DNA from: Edaphochlamys debaryana | Taxonomy: Eukaryota > Chlorophyta > Chlorophyceae > Chlamydomonadales | Assembly: GCA_016858145.1 (NCBI GenBank) | Contig: JAEHOE010000023.1 | Span: forward strand, 558,001-622,000 | Direction of reading: 5' to 3' | DNA length: 64,000 nt | Part shown: in pieces, positions 20,480 to 36,823 of the stretch | Numbering within the stretch: the first letter of the stretch is position 1 | Layout of the letters: each line of letters opens with the position of its first letter | The notes under the pieces: model-generated | Database searches by the model: none | What the model was told of the DNA's origin: nothing | Seen by the model: only the letters and a program-made list of their open reading frames with translations | Program-made: the position numbers and the translations under genes

Positions 20480-23400
20480 ATGGAGGAGACGCAGGCACTA
20501 GAGCGGCTCAAAGAAGCCAGGCTGCTGCCGCGGCTGAGTGCGGAACTGGTCGCCACGGTGCAACAAGTGGAGAAGCTGCTTAGGGCCCAGCACCAATCCA
20601 ACCTGGCATCGGCGATCACCTGCGTAAGTGCAGCTGCGCAAGCCTTCGCTTGACGAAGCCGGGTTGCACCTGACATGGCGCATTGCGTCGACGGCCAGCG
20701 CGAAGAGAGGACCCCGCAAGCTCAGCCTGTTGCAAGCGGAGGCTTCATGGTGAAACCACCAAGCTCGGTACCTTTGCACCTGTGCACCTGTGGGCCGAGC
20801 CGCACGCACCGCCGCGCAGCTCCCCACCCCACGCCCGCCGGCCTTCCAAACCCTGCCACCCCATGCCCCGCCCTTTCCCCCCACAGGTGGCGGAGATCGC
20901 TCGCGAGAATGCTCTGGTGGGTGCTGATTCCCCCGGAGAGGATACCGTAACCCGGCGGGCCCCAGCGCCCCGGCGCACCTGGCCGTAACCGCGCGCGTCC
21001 GCCTCCTCGCCCTCGGCTGCCCCTCCTCGCCACTTCTGCAAGCTGCGTCGGCGCACTCAATGGCACTCGCTTCTGCACCTAATGCTCTATCTCCAACCAA
21101 CCAGGCCAGCATAGCGGCCATGCCTCAGCCCCCCCCCTTAGATACGGGTAGCGGCCATGGCCCAGTCCCCCCCCTCGTGCACCTGCATTGCACGACCACG
21201 CCCTGCGGCCAGGGGCCGGCGCTGCGGGGTGGCTCTGACGCAACAACCCCGGGCGGTTACCGGTACTGCCGTGCCCCTAGCCAATGGCCACGTGACCAAG
21301 CCCAGCAACCTCCCAGGAGCCGTTGAGCACCCCGTCCCCAACCGTTCGCAACCACCTCCAATCGCCTCCAACCGCCACAACCGCCCGCAGGTGGTTGTGG
21401 CGCTCAAGTGGGTGGTGCTCCTGGTGGACCTGCTCGAGGCGGAGGCGGCGTGAGCGAGGGGGGGGGGTAGGGGGGTAGGGGGGGGATGATCTTCGGCGCC
21501 ATGTAGAGAGAGAGAGAGCGGAAGCAGAGGCGGAAGGGAGGGCGGGGCCGGGGGACGAGGCGACCAGGGCCAAGCAGAGCGCCTGGGATGGCTCCCCCCC
21601 CGTGGCAGGCGCCCCGCCCGGGATGGAGCCCACCCAACCCCTCCCGCCCTGTCTGTCCCCTCCTCAAACCCTTTTCTCCTTTCCCTTCCCTTCCCTCCCC
21701 CCCCTCCTCCCCCCCCTCCCCCCATCCCCAGCGACGTGCGCCTGGCCTCCGCCACGGCCCTGGCGGCGGTGAGTGTGGCGCAGGAGGGCCGCGACGCCAT
21801 CCGATCCGCGGGGGGGCTGCGGCCGCTGGTGGCGCTGCTGACGGAGGGCAGTCGGGCGCCCGCGGCGGCGGCGGCGGCGCTGGCGCTCAGCAACTGCTCG
21901 GCCTGCGACACGTGCAAGGTGGGGGGGGCACGGGGTTTGGCTATGCGGCGGGAAAATGGTGCTTAGGGGCATTTCCGCAAGAAGGATCTCATTGTGGGCC
22001 GTGTCCCCCGTTCGGGGTTGGGGGTTGCGACACGTGCAGGGTGGGGGGGTGGGGGTGGAAGTGGGGATGTGTGAAGCTGAGCCGGATGGCGCTGCCTGAG
22101 CCAGCGGGCCGTGGCTTGCGGGCTCCAACGCCGCGGGGGTGAGGAGGGACAGGTCAAGCGCTGGGGAAGCGGACTGGGCGGAGGGAGGGGGAAAAGGGAG
22201 GCGTTTAACCGCAGGGCGGACAACCTTGCTGACGCTGCCCTCTCGGGCACCTCGCTTCCGTCCACCACCTCCCACCCCCTTCCCATCCCCCCATCCCCAC
22301 CCACCCCCTTCCCACCCCCACACTCCAGCTGGCCATCTCCGACTGCCGCGGCGTGCCCCTGCTCCTGGGCCTGGTGAAGGAGGCGTGCGACCGCTGCCTG
22401 GCCACCGCCAGCAGCCTGTCGGCGGCGGCGGGGCGGCAGACGGCGGCGGCGGAGCCGGGGGGGGGCGGGGGCGGGGGGGGCACGGAGTCGGGGGCCGCAG
22501 GGGCAGGGGCAGGAGGGGCAGGGGGAGGGGGAGGGGGAGGGGGGGGAGGGGCGGCCAGGGCCAGTGACATCCGCAGCCCGGGCGAGTGCCGTGCGGCCGC
22601 GTGTGCTGCGGGGGCGCTGCTCAACATGAGCGCCGTGGGGGCGGTGCAGCAGCGCATGCTGGAGGTGGGGGGGCCTGGTGGGGGGGGGAGGGGGGTGTTT
22701 GAAGCTGAGAAGCGGGAGGGGGGAAGGGGGGTAGGGGGGTAGGGGAGGCGTGGAGGGGGCGGGGAAAGGGTAGAGGGGGAAGGTGGAGGGGGGAGGGTTG
22801 AGGTTCCCGTGGAGGGGGGATTGGGGGGAAGGGATGCCATCGCAGCCTGGAGCCTGGATGCCTGGAGCGTGGGGCTTGGTCGGGGCGTGCGGCCAGCGGC
22901 AGGGGGGAGCTGCATGCGCAGAGCTCGGGGCACGGGGCCGCAGGCGGGGCCGCAACCGCCTCGACCCCCCCACCCCGCCACCCTCTCCTCCCGTCCACTC
23001 TCGCTTGCTTTCACCCCTCCTCCCCCCCCTTCCCAAGGCCGGCGCTCGGGGCGTGCTGGAGGAGGCTGTGCGCCTGGCCGCCCCGGGGGACGCCTGCGCC
23101 ACCCGGGCTGCCTTCGTGCTCACAGCCCTGGAGGCGGCGCGGGCGGCGCCGCCGGCAGCCGCGGAGGACGCGGGGACCGCAGCGGCGGGGACCGCAGGGG
23201 CAGCGGCGGGAGGGGGCGGCGAGGGCCGGCCGGCGGCCGGCCGGGCGGCTACGAGCACGGGGATAGCGGCGGCGGCGCCGGGGGGGGGTACGGGGAAGAG
23301 CGGGGCGGCGCCCACTCCGAGGAGCGGCGCGGTCTCAGGTGCGCAGCGGAGGGGGGTGGATGTCAACGGCAGAGTGGGGCGCAGGAGGGCAGGGCAGGGG

Positions 23401-23966
23401 GGTGCGGGAGCGGGGGCAGAGTCCGGGCATACTGCAGAGCAGGGCAGGGCAGGCCTCATTTTCCGCCTGGACCGACCCCATCCACCCCAACCACCTCTGC
23501 CAGCCAGCCCACTCCACGCGCACTCCACACGCGCCCCGCTTCCCTCCCGTTGCCCTCCTCCCCCGCAGGCGGCTCCTCCCCGGCCACCTCCAAGCCCCCC
23601 ACGCTCAAAGCCTCCACCGGCACAGGCATGGCCCCCCCCGCCGCCTCCACGCCCCCCCGCCCCAGCGGCGCCGGCGCCGGTGCCGGCTCCGCCCCGGCCT
23701 CCGGCGCCTCCACGCCCCTCCGCACCAGCGCAGCTGGAACCGGCGCCGCTGCCGGGGGGGCGGGTGGGGGCGGGTCGCTGCCGCCCACGGGCCGGACGAG
23801 TGCCGCCGGGGGGCGAGTGAGCGGCACGGGGGCGGCAGGCTCGCCGAGCGCGGGGGGTGGGAGTGGAGGGGGCCGTGTCAGCCCCGGGGGAGGGGCGCCC
23901 AAGCCCGGGGCGACGGCGAGCGGGTCGGGGGCCAAGGCTGTGATGGCGCTGGCCGGAAAGGCGTGA
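20480..23966 (+). CDS. Armadillo-repeat protein with low-complexity C-terminus
   Basis: Seven exons join in phase: 20480-20623, 20887-20916, 21391-21449, 21732-21918, 22329-22664, 23038-23338 and 23569-23966, giving 484 residues. The first 58 residues form an acidic/Leu-rich helical lead (MEETQALERLKEARLLPRL, then VQQVEKLLRAQH). Residues about 60-300 hold armadillo-like helices: DVRLASATALAAVSVAQ, AIRSAGGLRPLVALLTEG, AAAALALSNCSACDTCKLAI and CRAAACAAGALLNMSAVGAV. A Gly-rich insertion at about 175-210 splits the repeats. From about residue 310 the protein is Gly/Ala/Ser/Pro-rich and presumably disordered. ARM repeats mediate protein binding; no partner or targeting signal can be read. The exons of 30 and 59 nt are small but keep the frame. 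Confidence 0.8.
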
Positions 23967-25030
23967 GGCCCGTGGGGGCCCATCAGGGCCCAACGCGAGC
24001 CTATGGAGGCCCCGTGATCATGTTCACGGGGAAGAGGCCGACGGTGGTCTGGCAGGCAGTGGTTTATAGATGAGGACAGGTCGGGAGTCGCAGGGAGGCG
24101 GGTCGAGGAGCTGGCTGTGTGGCACCGATGGGTATATGGATCACTCGGGTTCAGGAGCAGCTGTGCCCTGAAGGCAAGGCTGGAGCAGAGTACAGGGCAC
24201 GGTGTGTAGAGGATAGGTGCTGATGGGCCCCAGCCCTGAACTTGCCCGAGAGAACGCAATCTGCGGGCACTGTTACACTGGTAGGCACTGGATTAATGGC
24301 CTGGCCTCTCCTGGGGCCAGACAAGAGGCGCCGCGGCTAGCTTTCGCACATTCTCTTGTGACGCTGGGACTCTGGGCGAGTACTCTCGGCACTAGGCAGA
24401 TCATGGCTGACATCTGACAACGCCTTACACACATGGCCCACTGCAACGACCGACTCGCAACCACGCCCCCGCCTTTCCAGGTCAACACGCCTCGCTGGTC
24501 CCTGCGCATCCCTGTGCGCCCCCCCTGCAGCGCTAGCCCCCGTACCCAGCCCACATGGACACCTGCGCAGCCCTCCGTCCCCCCCCTGCGCTCGCCGCCA
24601 TTAGCGCACGCCTCCTTCCCCCCTTCTCACAACCCCTTTCTCATTCCCCCCTCCTCCCCCGCCTGTCCGGCGCCGGCCGAAGCCCACACTCAGAAAGCAC
24701 CCAACCTCGCATGGACTGACGGACATGGGCTAGGCCGATGCGAACCCAACACGCCTCGGTCGTTGTGGCCTCAAGAGTTGCTTCTCCGCACCATGCACTA
24801 CACCTGTCCAGAACTCGCTTGCCCGTGGAAACTGCTGACCTTTCGCTGGACCCTTCAACTATGCTTGTATGCCCCAGGCGCCGGGGCATGCTCCTGATCC
24901 TCTGCCTCACGTTACCCTGCCCGAAGCCGTAAGCCTAACCCCACTTCTGCCCTGCTCCCTCGCGCCCGTGCCTGCCCCGTCGGCGCCCACGCCAGCCGCC
25001 GCCGCCGCCCTCCTATGCAAGGGTGCCCAA
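23967..25030. other. Intergenic: convergent 3' ends
   Basis: Lies between the stops of the ARM gene (+) and the KGTPAG-repeat gene (-) and should hold both 3' UTRs. Minus-strand TGTAA signals (TTACA near 24269 and 24425) could end the minus-strand transcript. No coding sequence supported. Confidence 0.45.
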
Positions 25031-26883
25031 TCACGCGGCGGCCTTCTCGGCAAAGCTGCCGTCGCCGGGCGTGTTGGCGGCGGCGGGGTCGGCGGCGCCC
25101 GCGCCGCCGCCGGCGTCGGGCGCGGCGGCGGCGGCGGCGGCGGGGCTGGGGTCCGTGGCCATGGCGTCAGAGGGCTTGGCGGCGGCTCCCTCCTCCGTGG
25201 TGGGGTTGGCGGTCGGGTTCTGCGATCCGGTTCCGGTTCCGGCTCCGGATCCAGATCCGGGCAGGGGCGGGAAGTCGGTGGTGGAGGCGGGGTCGGGCGG
25301 AGCGCCCTGGCTGGAGGGGGCGGGGGCGGTGGGGGGCGCGCCGGGGGTGTCGCCTGGGGAGGGGGAGGGAGGGCAGACGGCAAGGGACGGGGCGGGTTGG
25401 CGCAAGTACCGCAAACATGTATGGACTGAGGAGGATCTCCAGGCGGGTGCTGCCTTGCTGAGTACACATGCACAGGCACAGGCGGGCTCCACGACGCATG
25501 CTGGTTCCACTAGGCCCCCGCCAGCTTGCACCCACCGCGCTACCGCACCCAACACACCCCACATGCCATCCCCCCCCCACCCCTGCTCACCCGCCTTGCC
25601 CTCCACCACCGCCCCCAGGGCCTGCTGGAAGCCAGTGTCGCCCCCCGGGCCCCCAGCCCCCGCGGAGAGGTCGGCGGAGCCGCCCTCTGGGGGAGGAAGG
25701 GGGAATGGGTAGGGCGGGGGAAGGGAGCAGGGGGTCAATCACACCCTCCGTTCTTCGTGTCGATGCAACGACCGGTATCAGTTTAACACCTATACACGCT
25801 TCTCCTACACACTCCCGCCCCCTCCCCCGCGCCTCCCCCCGACGCCCTCTCACCCTGCGGCTCCAGCGTGTTGTCAGTGGAGTCCTTGGCGGCGCCACGG
25901 GACGCCGACGGCGGCGCGGCGGCGGCCTTGGCGGCGGAGGCGACCTTGGCGGCGGCGGGCGTGCCCTTGCCGGCGGGCGTACCGGCGGGCGTGCCGGCCG
26001 GAGTGCCCTTGCCGACGGGCGTTCCCTTGCCGGCGGGAGTGCCGCCCTTACCGGCGGGCGTGCCCTTGGCGGGCGTGCCGCCACCGCCACCGCCGCCGGC
26101 GGCCTCGGATACGGCAGGATCGGAGCTGTACGGCGCCGCCGCCGTCGGATCTGCGGCGACGGTTGGGTCGTCCACGGCGGCGGCGGCGGGGCCGGCGGCG
26201 GTAACGGCGACGTCCATGGGCTCTCCGCCGGCGGCGGTGGGGTCGGCGGAGGGCGGCGGCGCGGCGGCGGCGGCGGGGGATGAGTCATCGGCGCCGCCGG
26301 CGCCGGGGGTTCCGGGGGCGGCGGTCGTGTCGGGCTGGCGGAGGGAGGGAAGGGGACAGGGGAGGGGAGGGGAGCGTAAGGCGATAGGGGGGCAGAGATG
26401 GGGTTGGGGTGGCGTGGGGCTCTGGCGGCGGCAGGAGCAGCAGCAAGCGCGGGTCAGCAGCAGCTCCCTTCCCCTCCCCTTTATTTCCCGCCTCCCTCCT
26501 GGACCGCTTCCCCACCTTCCCCCTCCCCTCCCCCCCTGCCCCCCCACCTGGTCCTGCTGCATGGCCTCGGCCTTGGCCCCCTCCGCGGGAGCCGCCCCCT
26601 CCGCCGCCGCCGCCTTCGCGCCCGCCTCCATCACCCCCACCAGCGCCTCGGGCTCAGCCACCCCCTCCTTGCCCCCCACATCCTTGACCCCCACATCCAC
26701 GTCAGCCTGGTCCGTGTCGCGGCCCACGTCACCGGCCCCCGGCTTGACCTCGCCGTCGTGCAGGCGCTTGAGGCCGGAGCCGGTGCGGGACAGCTTGCCG
26801 TCCGAGGGGGCGATGGTGGGTTGGTCGCGCATCTCGACGTCCCCCGCCTGGTCCGTGTCGCCGCCGGGCTGGGAGGAGGCCAT
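25031..26883 (-). CDS. Disordered Ala/Pro/Thr-rich protein with KGTPAG repeats
   Basis: Four exons, 26883-26548, 26334-25854, 25686-25591 and 25353-25031, join in phase to give 411 residues. I recognise no folded domain. The N-terminus (MASSQPGGDTDQAGDVEMRD) is acidic and polar, with GSGLKRLHDGEVKPG nearby. Residues about 197-245 carry imperfect KGTPAG/GTPAGTPAG repeats with regularly spaced Lys and Thr-Pro, then an Ala/Lys stretch, reminiscent of a linker-histone-like tail or a substrate of proline-directed kinases. A short TDFPPLPG motif precedes the Ala-rich C-terminus. The product is probably disordered and may bind nucleic acid, but that is inference. It is transcribed divergently from the short-chain dehydrogenase at 27516. 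The ATG at 26883 is the first in frame. Confidence 0.68.
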
Positions 26884-27515
26884 GGCTAGCGCCGGTGGGT
26901 GTGAGGGGGGCTAGCGAGGAGCGGCGGGGCCGGAGAGGTGGTGTAGCGGAGTGGCGGGAGAAAGCGGAAGGGCTTTGGCGAGTGGAAGCTCGCTGCTGCA
27001 GCGCTGGTGCTATGCTGTGGTGGGGAGTTGCGCAGCGGAGGGTATGAGCGTAATGCGGCGCTGAGCGGGGCGGCGGCGCGCCAAGGGCCGGTCAGACTCA
27101 GTTTCCGGGATTTGGGCGCGCGGGCGCGCGGGGGCCTGTGGGTCCGGTCTAGAGCGCGGGAACGCGCCGCCGCCCTCACAGGCCCCCACAGCTCCACTCC
27201 TGAGGCACCCGCCCCGGCTGCGAGCCGCAGCTGGGCAATGCGCGGCGGTGCGGCAGCGGGAAGCGCGGCGCCGCCGGACGGCACGACCCCCCCGCGTCAC
27301 GCCCACGTTTTCCCCGCTCGGCGCGTGCATTTCCCGCTCGGCTTAGCGCTCTAGTATCACCGCCTCCGCACCTCGCCTCGCCACAAAGACCACATAACAA
27401 CAGCCCGCCTCCAGAGCACCTCACCAGTCCACCTGCGCCTCTCCGCAAACCCCACAAGACCAGTCCACCTTCGCAGCCGAGCCGACAGCCCCCCCCTGCC
27501 CCTCACCTCCCCGCC
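26884..27515. promoter_or_regulatory. Divergent promoter region, KGTPAG gene (-) / SDR gene (+)
   Basis: 632 bp separate the two start codons. No TATA box or repeat is obvious. The stretch must hold both 5' UTRs and a shared or back-to-back promoter. Confidence 0.5.
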
Positions 27516-30500
27516 ATGGCCACCGCCGCCGTCCCCCCCGGCTCCTTCCACCTGCCCCGCTCGGGCGACCCCCGCTCCCAGGGCCTCCTGTCCTCGGCCC
27601 TGCACCTGCCCCTGCGGGCCGCCACCGCGCTGCTGGCCCCCGGGTCGGGCGAGGGGCTGCTGGGGCTGCTCCCCGGCTGGCTGCGGAACCTGCTGCCGGG
27701 CTGGGACTGCGACCGAGACATGCCCGACATGTTTGGCAAGGTGGGGGGTGGGGGTGGGGGTGTTGTGGAGGGGGAAGGAGGGCGGAAGGGAAGCGGGTGG
27801 GGAAGCAGGTCGGTGGCGGAGGTGGAGGCCCCTCCCTCTCCCTCCACACACTCCCCACGCCATTCACCGCCACGCAAACCCCTCTTCTCCCGCAAGCCTT
27901 CACACACACACACTCGCTCCCCCCCCCAGGTGGTCATGGTGACGGGCGCCAACAGCGGCCTGGGCTTCCAGACCGCCCGCCTGCTGGCGCGGAACAACGC
28001 GCACGTGGTCATGGTGGTGCGGGACGTGGACAAGGGGAAGAAGTGAGGGGGGGAGGGAGGGGGGGCAAGGGGTGCGTTGGAGGATTGTGGAAGTTGGGGG
28101 GAGGTGACGGGGTGCGGGAGCCAACAATGCGGGGGGGGGAGGGAGATGGGGGCTTGAACCATGCACTCAGGCGCCATACTGTGGAAGGTTGTCCCACGTG
28201 TAGGAGGCCTCCGGGGGCCGGGGTTGGGGACCGGGCGGAGGGGGGGGCAGGGGGGAAGGGGAGGGGGATAGGGGAAGGGGAGGGGGGGAAGGGGAACGGT
28301 CAGGGGCTGCAGGAGTGGGGGGGAGACCGTGTGGAGCAAGGGGTGGCGGTGGGCATGGCACAGGAGTAGTGGGGAGGGCATGTAGCCCACCGACCGGCAC
28401 GTCCTGTACCCCCTCCTCCCCCCCCTGTCAGGGCTGTGTCTGACATCCTGTCTGAGTTCTCCCACGCCAAGCTGAGCCTCATGCAGGCAGACATGGGCAG
28501 CCTCAGGTGGGGGAGGAAAGGAGGGGGGAGGGGGGAGGGGGGGAAGGAAAGGGGGTCAAGGGCTGGGGCCCGTGCGTTTTGGCACATGAATGCCGTCCCA
28601 ATCTCACCCAGCCGTCTGCGTGCCGGTAACTCGCCCCGGTCAGCCGTTCCACTCCTCTCCACTCCTCCCCCCCCCCTGTCAGGTCCGTCAAGCGCCTGGC
28701 TGATGACTTCCTGGCCTCCTCCTCCCCCCTGCACGTGCTCATCAACAACGCGGGTGGGGAGGGGAGGGGTGGGGTGGGGGAGGGAGAGGGTAGTTGGCCG
28801 GGCCTGGGGGGCGTGCCCAAGACTGAGCGAGGCATGCTGCTGCGTTGTAGGGCTGAGTGCCGGCCAGAGGGTGTGCTGGGGCTCTGGGCAAGTAAGGGCA
28901 TAATGCGGAACATCTGCCGCCGCGTCCTGGCCCGGCGGGCATTGCCCCCAAAGGCCACAATCCGCTCCAACCACCGCTGACTCCGTTCCCCACATGCTTG
29001 GCCTGCCGCCCTCCCTTGACTTAGGCATGCTGGCACCGGGCCCCTTCGAAACCACGGAGGATGGGTTTGAGACGTGAGCGCGCAGGGCGCGGGGGCGGGA
29101 CGGTGGGGGCAGCAGGCTTCGGGAGGGCGGTTGGGTGCCAGCATGCGTCCTCCTGCACATCCCACCGCTCCCGATTTAACCGCCTGCCCACCCCCCGGCC
29201 CACCCCCCAGGACCCACGCCATCAACTACTACGGGTGGGGGCAGGGAGGGGCGCAGGGGGCATGGGGGCTTCCAGAAGCATGCCCGCCCCCTCCTCGCCC
29301 CGTGCCTCTGTCATACCCGCATACCTTCTTCCCTCATCCCCCGATCCTCTCCCCCCTCCCCCCCCCCTACCCACCCCACCCCCAGGCCGCTCTACCTGAC
29401 GCTGCTGCTGCTGCCCCGCCTCCGCGCCTGCGCCCCCTCCCGGGTGGTGAACATGGCCTCCATGGGGGAGGTGTTCGGAACCATCCACTGGAACGACCTC
29501 AGGTGCGGGTTGTGAGGGATGCCCCCCAGGATACCTGCAGGCGGACATATATGCATCCATGTTCACAAGGGGGGGCCAAGGCATGCACTTATGGCTCTTG
29601 CGTCAAGGACGTTGGATGGCCAATGATTTGCCAGAGGTGGCTATGGGCTCCCTGACAGTTGCGTGCTTCCCCCCGCTGCCCCTCTCCCTCCCCTTCCCCC
29701 CTGACAGGGGCGTGGACATGGGATCCAGCGGCATGAAGGCGTACGGCGCATCCAAGCTGTACACCATCATGGCCAGCCGCGATCTCAACCGCCGCCTGCG
29801 GGGCACGGGGGTGGACGTGTTCGCCGTACACCCGGGTGAGCAGACCTGAGGGAGGGGGGGTGCAGGGTGAGGGGCGAAGTGAGGCCTACCTCTACGCTAA
29901 GGCAAGCACCTGGCCGTCAGCCGTGTGCATGCCGTGCACCTGCACGCACGGCACACCGCCTCACGCAGCGTGCCCCCCCGCGCCATCCCCGCCCCAACCT
30001 CGCCCCCCCCCTTCACTGCCCCAGGCATCGCCTCCACCCCCGGAGAGGTCAAGTCCGACAAGAGCTACGCCAGTGAGGGGGGGGGGCGCCGGGGGCGGGC
30101 ATCGCTCCTCCGCTTGCCTACGCCGTGTCGCGTGGGGGATATGGGCCGGGGGCTCCGTGCTGCGCAAAAGCGGGGAGGTATACATCACCCCCACCCGTCC
30201 CTCTCCCCGCATCTCCCCTACCGCCTTCGACCGTGCCCCGTCCCCTCAACCCCTCCGTCGACCCCCCTCCCTTCCTCCCCTCCCCCCCAGTGGCCGTGAT
30301 GGCCTTCGTGGCCTCCCGCCTGCACGGCCAGAGCGAGCTGCGGGGGGCGCTGCCCTCGCTCTTCGCCGCCACCGACACCAGCCTGCAGGGTGGGTGGGTG
30401 GGGGCGGGCGGGTGGGGGCAAGCCGGTGGAAAGGCGGTTGGGTCGCGGCTGTGCGGCCTGCATGCAGCGATAGGGCCCGCACATCGACGCATACATCTGC

Positions 30501-31390
30501 CCGCCCCCCGTCGTCTGACCCTTCATCCCCGTTCCGCATTCCCCGGTCCCCCTGATGAGCGGTCCCCTGCCCCCCCTCCCCCCCCCCCCCCTCCTCACCC
30601 CCCCGCCCCCCCTATCGCACCCCCCCCGCCCCCCCGCGCCCGCCCCCCGCCCCGCCCCCCTCCCACTCCCCCTTACCCGCTTGCCCCCCGTTCCGCACCC
30701 CCCCACCCCGCATCCCCCGCACCCCCCCTCCAAGGCCGCGGCGGTCTCTACATCGGCCCCAACCCCCTGGGCCTGCAGCTGTTCGGCTGGGGCGGGTGGA
30801 ACACAGTGGCCCGCTCGCCCATGTCCTGGGAGGCGCGGGACGCGGTGGAGTGCAAGAAGCTGTACGACGCCACGCGGGGGGTGCTGGACGGCGCGGCGGT
30901 GGTGAGCGAACGAGGGGTGTGTGCTGACCCTGAGTAGTGATAGCTAGAAGTAAACCCAAAGTAGCAAAAAGCGAGAACCCGGCTGAAACGGGCGGACCCC
31001 GGACGTGGGCGAGCGAGGGGTGTGTTTGTGTTTGGGGGTGGGTGGGTTTCGGCACTTGAGGGTCGGGAGATGGGGGCTTGATGTGGGGATAAGGGCTCAG
31101 GGGTATGCCCCGATGCAGAGGCACCCCGAGAGCCCTCTCATGCCCCAGCTTCATCCCATCGATTCATCCCACTTTGACACTCCTCTCCACCAACCCCTTC
31201 CCCCTCCCTCCTACCCCCCCTCCACCCCCCAAAGGCTGCGGGCCTGGGCTCCGTGCCCGTGACCCACTTCCGTGACGCACAGGAGGAGGCGGCGGCGCGG
31301 GAGCAGGGCGCGGAGGCGCTGCGGAAGGGCGGCAAGGGGGGGCTGCCGCTGGAGGCCGCCAGCCCCACCCCCACGGCCATGGCGCAGTGA
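27516..31390 (+). CDS. Short-chain dehydrogenase/reductase (retinol-dehydrogenase/WWOX-like group)
   Basis: Twelve exons: 27516-27740, 27930-28042, 28432-28506, 28683-28753, 29025-29073, 29211-29234, 29386-29502, 29708-29835, 30025-30072, 30291-30389, 30735-30901 and 31235-31390. They give 423 residues with all phases matching. Key motifs are TGANSGLG (80-87) for NAD(P), NNAG (159-162), VVNMAS with the catalytic Ser near 211, YGASK (Tyr237, Lys241) and VHPGI. The family is a large group of oxidoreductases acting on retinoids, sterols, pigments and other carbonyls; the substrate is not readable. The N-terminal 70 residues are hydrophobic/amphipathic (LLSSALHLPLRAATALL) and may target or anchor the enzyme. 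A C-terminal tail of about 50 residues is Ala/Glu/Lys-rich. It is not close to the DHRS12-like SDR at 9-13 kb. One exon is only 24 nt. Confidence 0.9.
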
Positions 31391-32980
31391 GGGGGGCGAT
31401 GCAACGTGCAGATGGCCGGGTCTGGCCCACCAGCCGGTAGTGCGACTACGCAAGCAACGTGTGAGGCAGTGAGGGGGTGGAGGAGGAGGAGGAGGAGGAG
31501 GAGCAGCAACGTGGCCAGGAGGTAGAGACGGAGGAGCAGCACTACGGACGAGGCGAGGCAATGTCGGGGGCCATGCCGGCGCAGGCATGTCGACGAGGCG
31601 ACGGGCCTCCTCGAGCTCTGGCTGCTGGCAGTGTGGCTGGGTCGGACGGCAGGGAGCAGGCGGCTGGCGAATGAAGCCCGGGCGAAGCGGCAGCGGAGGA
31701 ATGATGGACGCACGGGCTCGGGGCTCGGGCGGGGGCTGGGCGGCCCGCGAGGGTTGCGGGGGAGGGACGGACTGGACACGCCGCTTATCTAGCTGCAATT
31801 ACACTGCATCACGATACTGCACACAGCACGGTGTATGGGGCAGGTCAGGTTGGATAGTTGATGGGCGTGTTGGCATTTGGCAAGTTGCCGCCAGTTGCGG
31901 CCAGTTGGGGGGACGAAGGGGCGCACGGCCAGTTGGGGCCGTTGAGTTGGAGGGAGCGTGGAGGCGCTGCCAGGGCATGTGCACTTTGGGCGGCTTTCAT
32001 CACTTGCACGGCACAGAGCCGCTGTATGGGTTCACGCTTCCGTGGGACTGCCAGAGGAGGGGTCAGAAGACGTCTACAGCAGCTGCCTGGGGAGGGGCAG
32101 GCCTCATGCCTTCAGGGAAGAATACCAGTATGTCCGTCGCGCAGATGGCCTGCTGCGTGGCGCCAACGCGCTCCGTTCTCGGCTGCACTTAGGCTCACAA
32201 ACCTGAAATGATTATATGCAAAGCCAAGCGCCCACACACTGGCCACGTTGCTTGGCCCACAGGGGGGGGGCCACGGAGCAAGGCCGCGGGGCGGGGCGAT
32301 GGGGAGCTGGCACGGTCCAGCGGCGAGGGGCCTCGAGGGGCTCCGACACGGTCCTTTCCAGCAACGCGCGGAGCGGCCGCAGCCGCAGCACTGCTGTTCA
32401 GCCCTTTGCTGCTGTTCAATGTTACGGCGTTCGAGCGAGCCAGCCCGCTGACAATCCGGGCCCCGCAAGTAAGCCAGCCAGGCGGGATAACGCCTGCCGC
32501 GTGGCCGAGGAGTTTCCCTGCGTGCGCTTTAAAACAAACGCTTCATCTCGCACCCCCTGGTGACGGGGGGAGGAGGGGTGCGGCTTGCGCCTGCTCAAGG
32601 CATGTCGGGGATGCTGCAACTCGAGTGACCGAAGCAGCCGCAGCCGAAGCGGTCACCTGCATCACTGCAGTCTCGGAGTGCGGTCGAAACAGGCCTTGCG
32701 CAAGAACGAGCAGCCTCCCGGCGGATTCACTCCAAGTGTACGGCAGCAAAATTGCCTAGCACTTGTGTCGCAGAACTTCTCCCTGCGCTCAAGCAAGCTC
32801 CTCTGCGTCCCACCACCAAACCCCCTCACGTGTAGCTTAGCCAGCCACTTTGTTGCCGCGAGAAGGCCGCGCACCAGCGTGGCGCCACAGTGCTGAGCGC
32901 AGCGCCCTTTAGATATGATCCTAGTGCCGCCAATCTTACTGTTGCCGCTTCAGACCCTCTCGACGCACCCCCTAGTCGTT
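31391..32980. other. Intergenic: 3' UTR of SDR and upstream of kinase
   Basis: No coding region supported. A GGA trinucleotide run lies at 31480-31503, just after the SDR stop. From about 32600 it should hold the kinase promoter and 5' UTR. An in-frame ATG at 32915 could extend the kinase N-terminus by 22 residues. Confidence 0.45.
31480..31503. repeat. GGA trinucleotide run
   Basis: Eight tandem GGA units in the presumed 3' UTR of the SDR gene. Confidence 0.85.

Positions 32981-36823
<3,843 letters not shown>

Noticed and set aside
21963..23993. Longest open frame in the window, 676 codons on the minus strand
   Set aside because: It is antisense to the ARM-repeat gene and its introns. The product is Pro/Ala/Arg low-complexity, and the plus-strand exons join in phase with recognisable armadillo helices.
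32915..32980. Upstream start for the LAMMER kinase (MILVPPILLLPLQTL...)
   Set aside because: In frame, but it would add a hydrophobic leader unlike nuclear LAMMER kinases. The ATG at 32981 is preferred.
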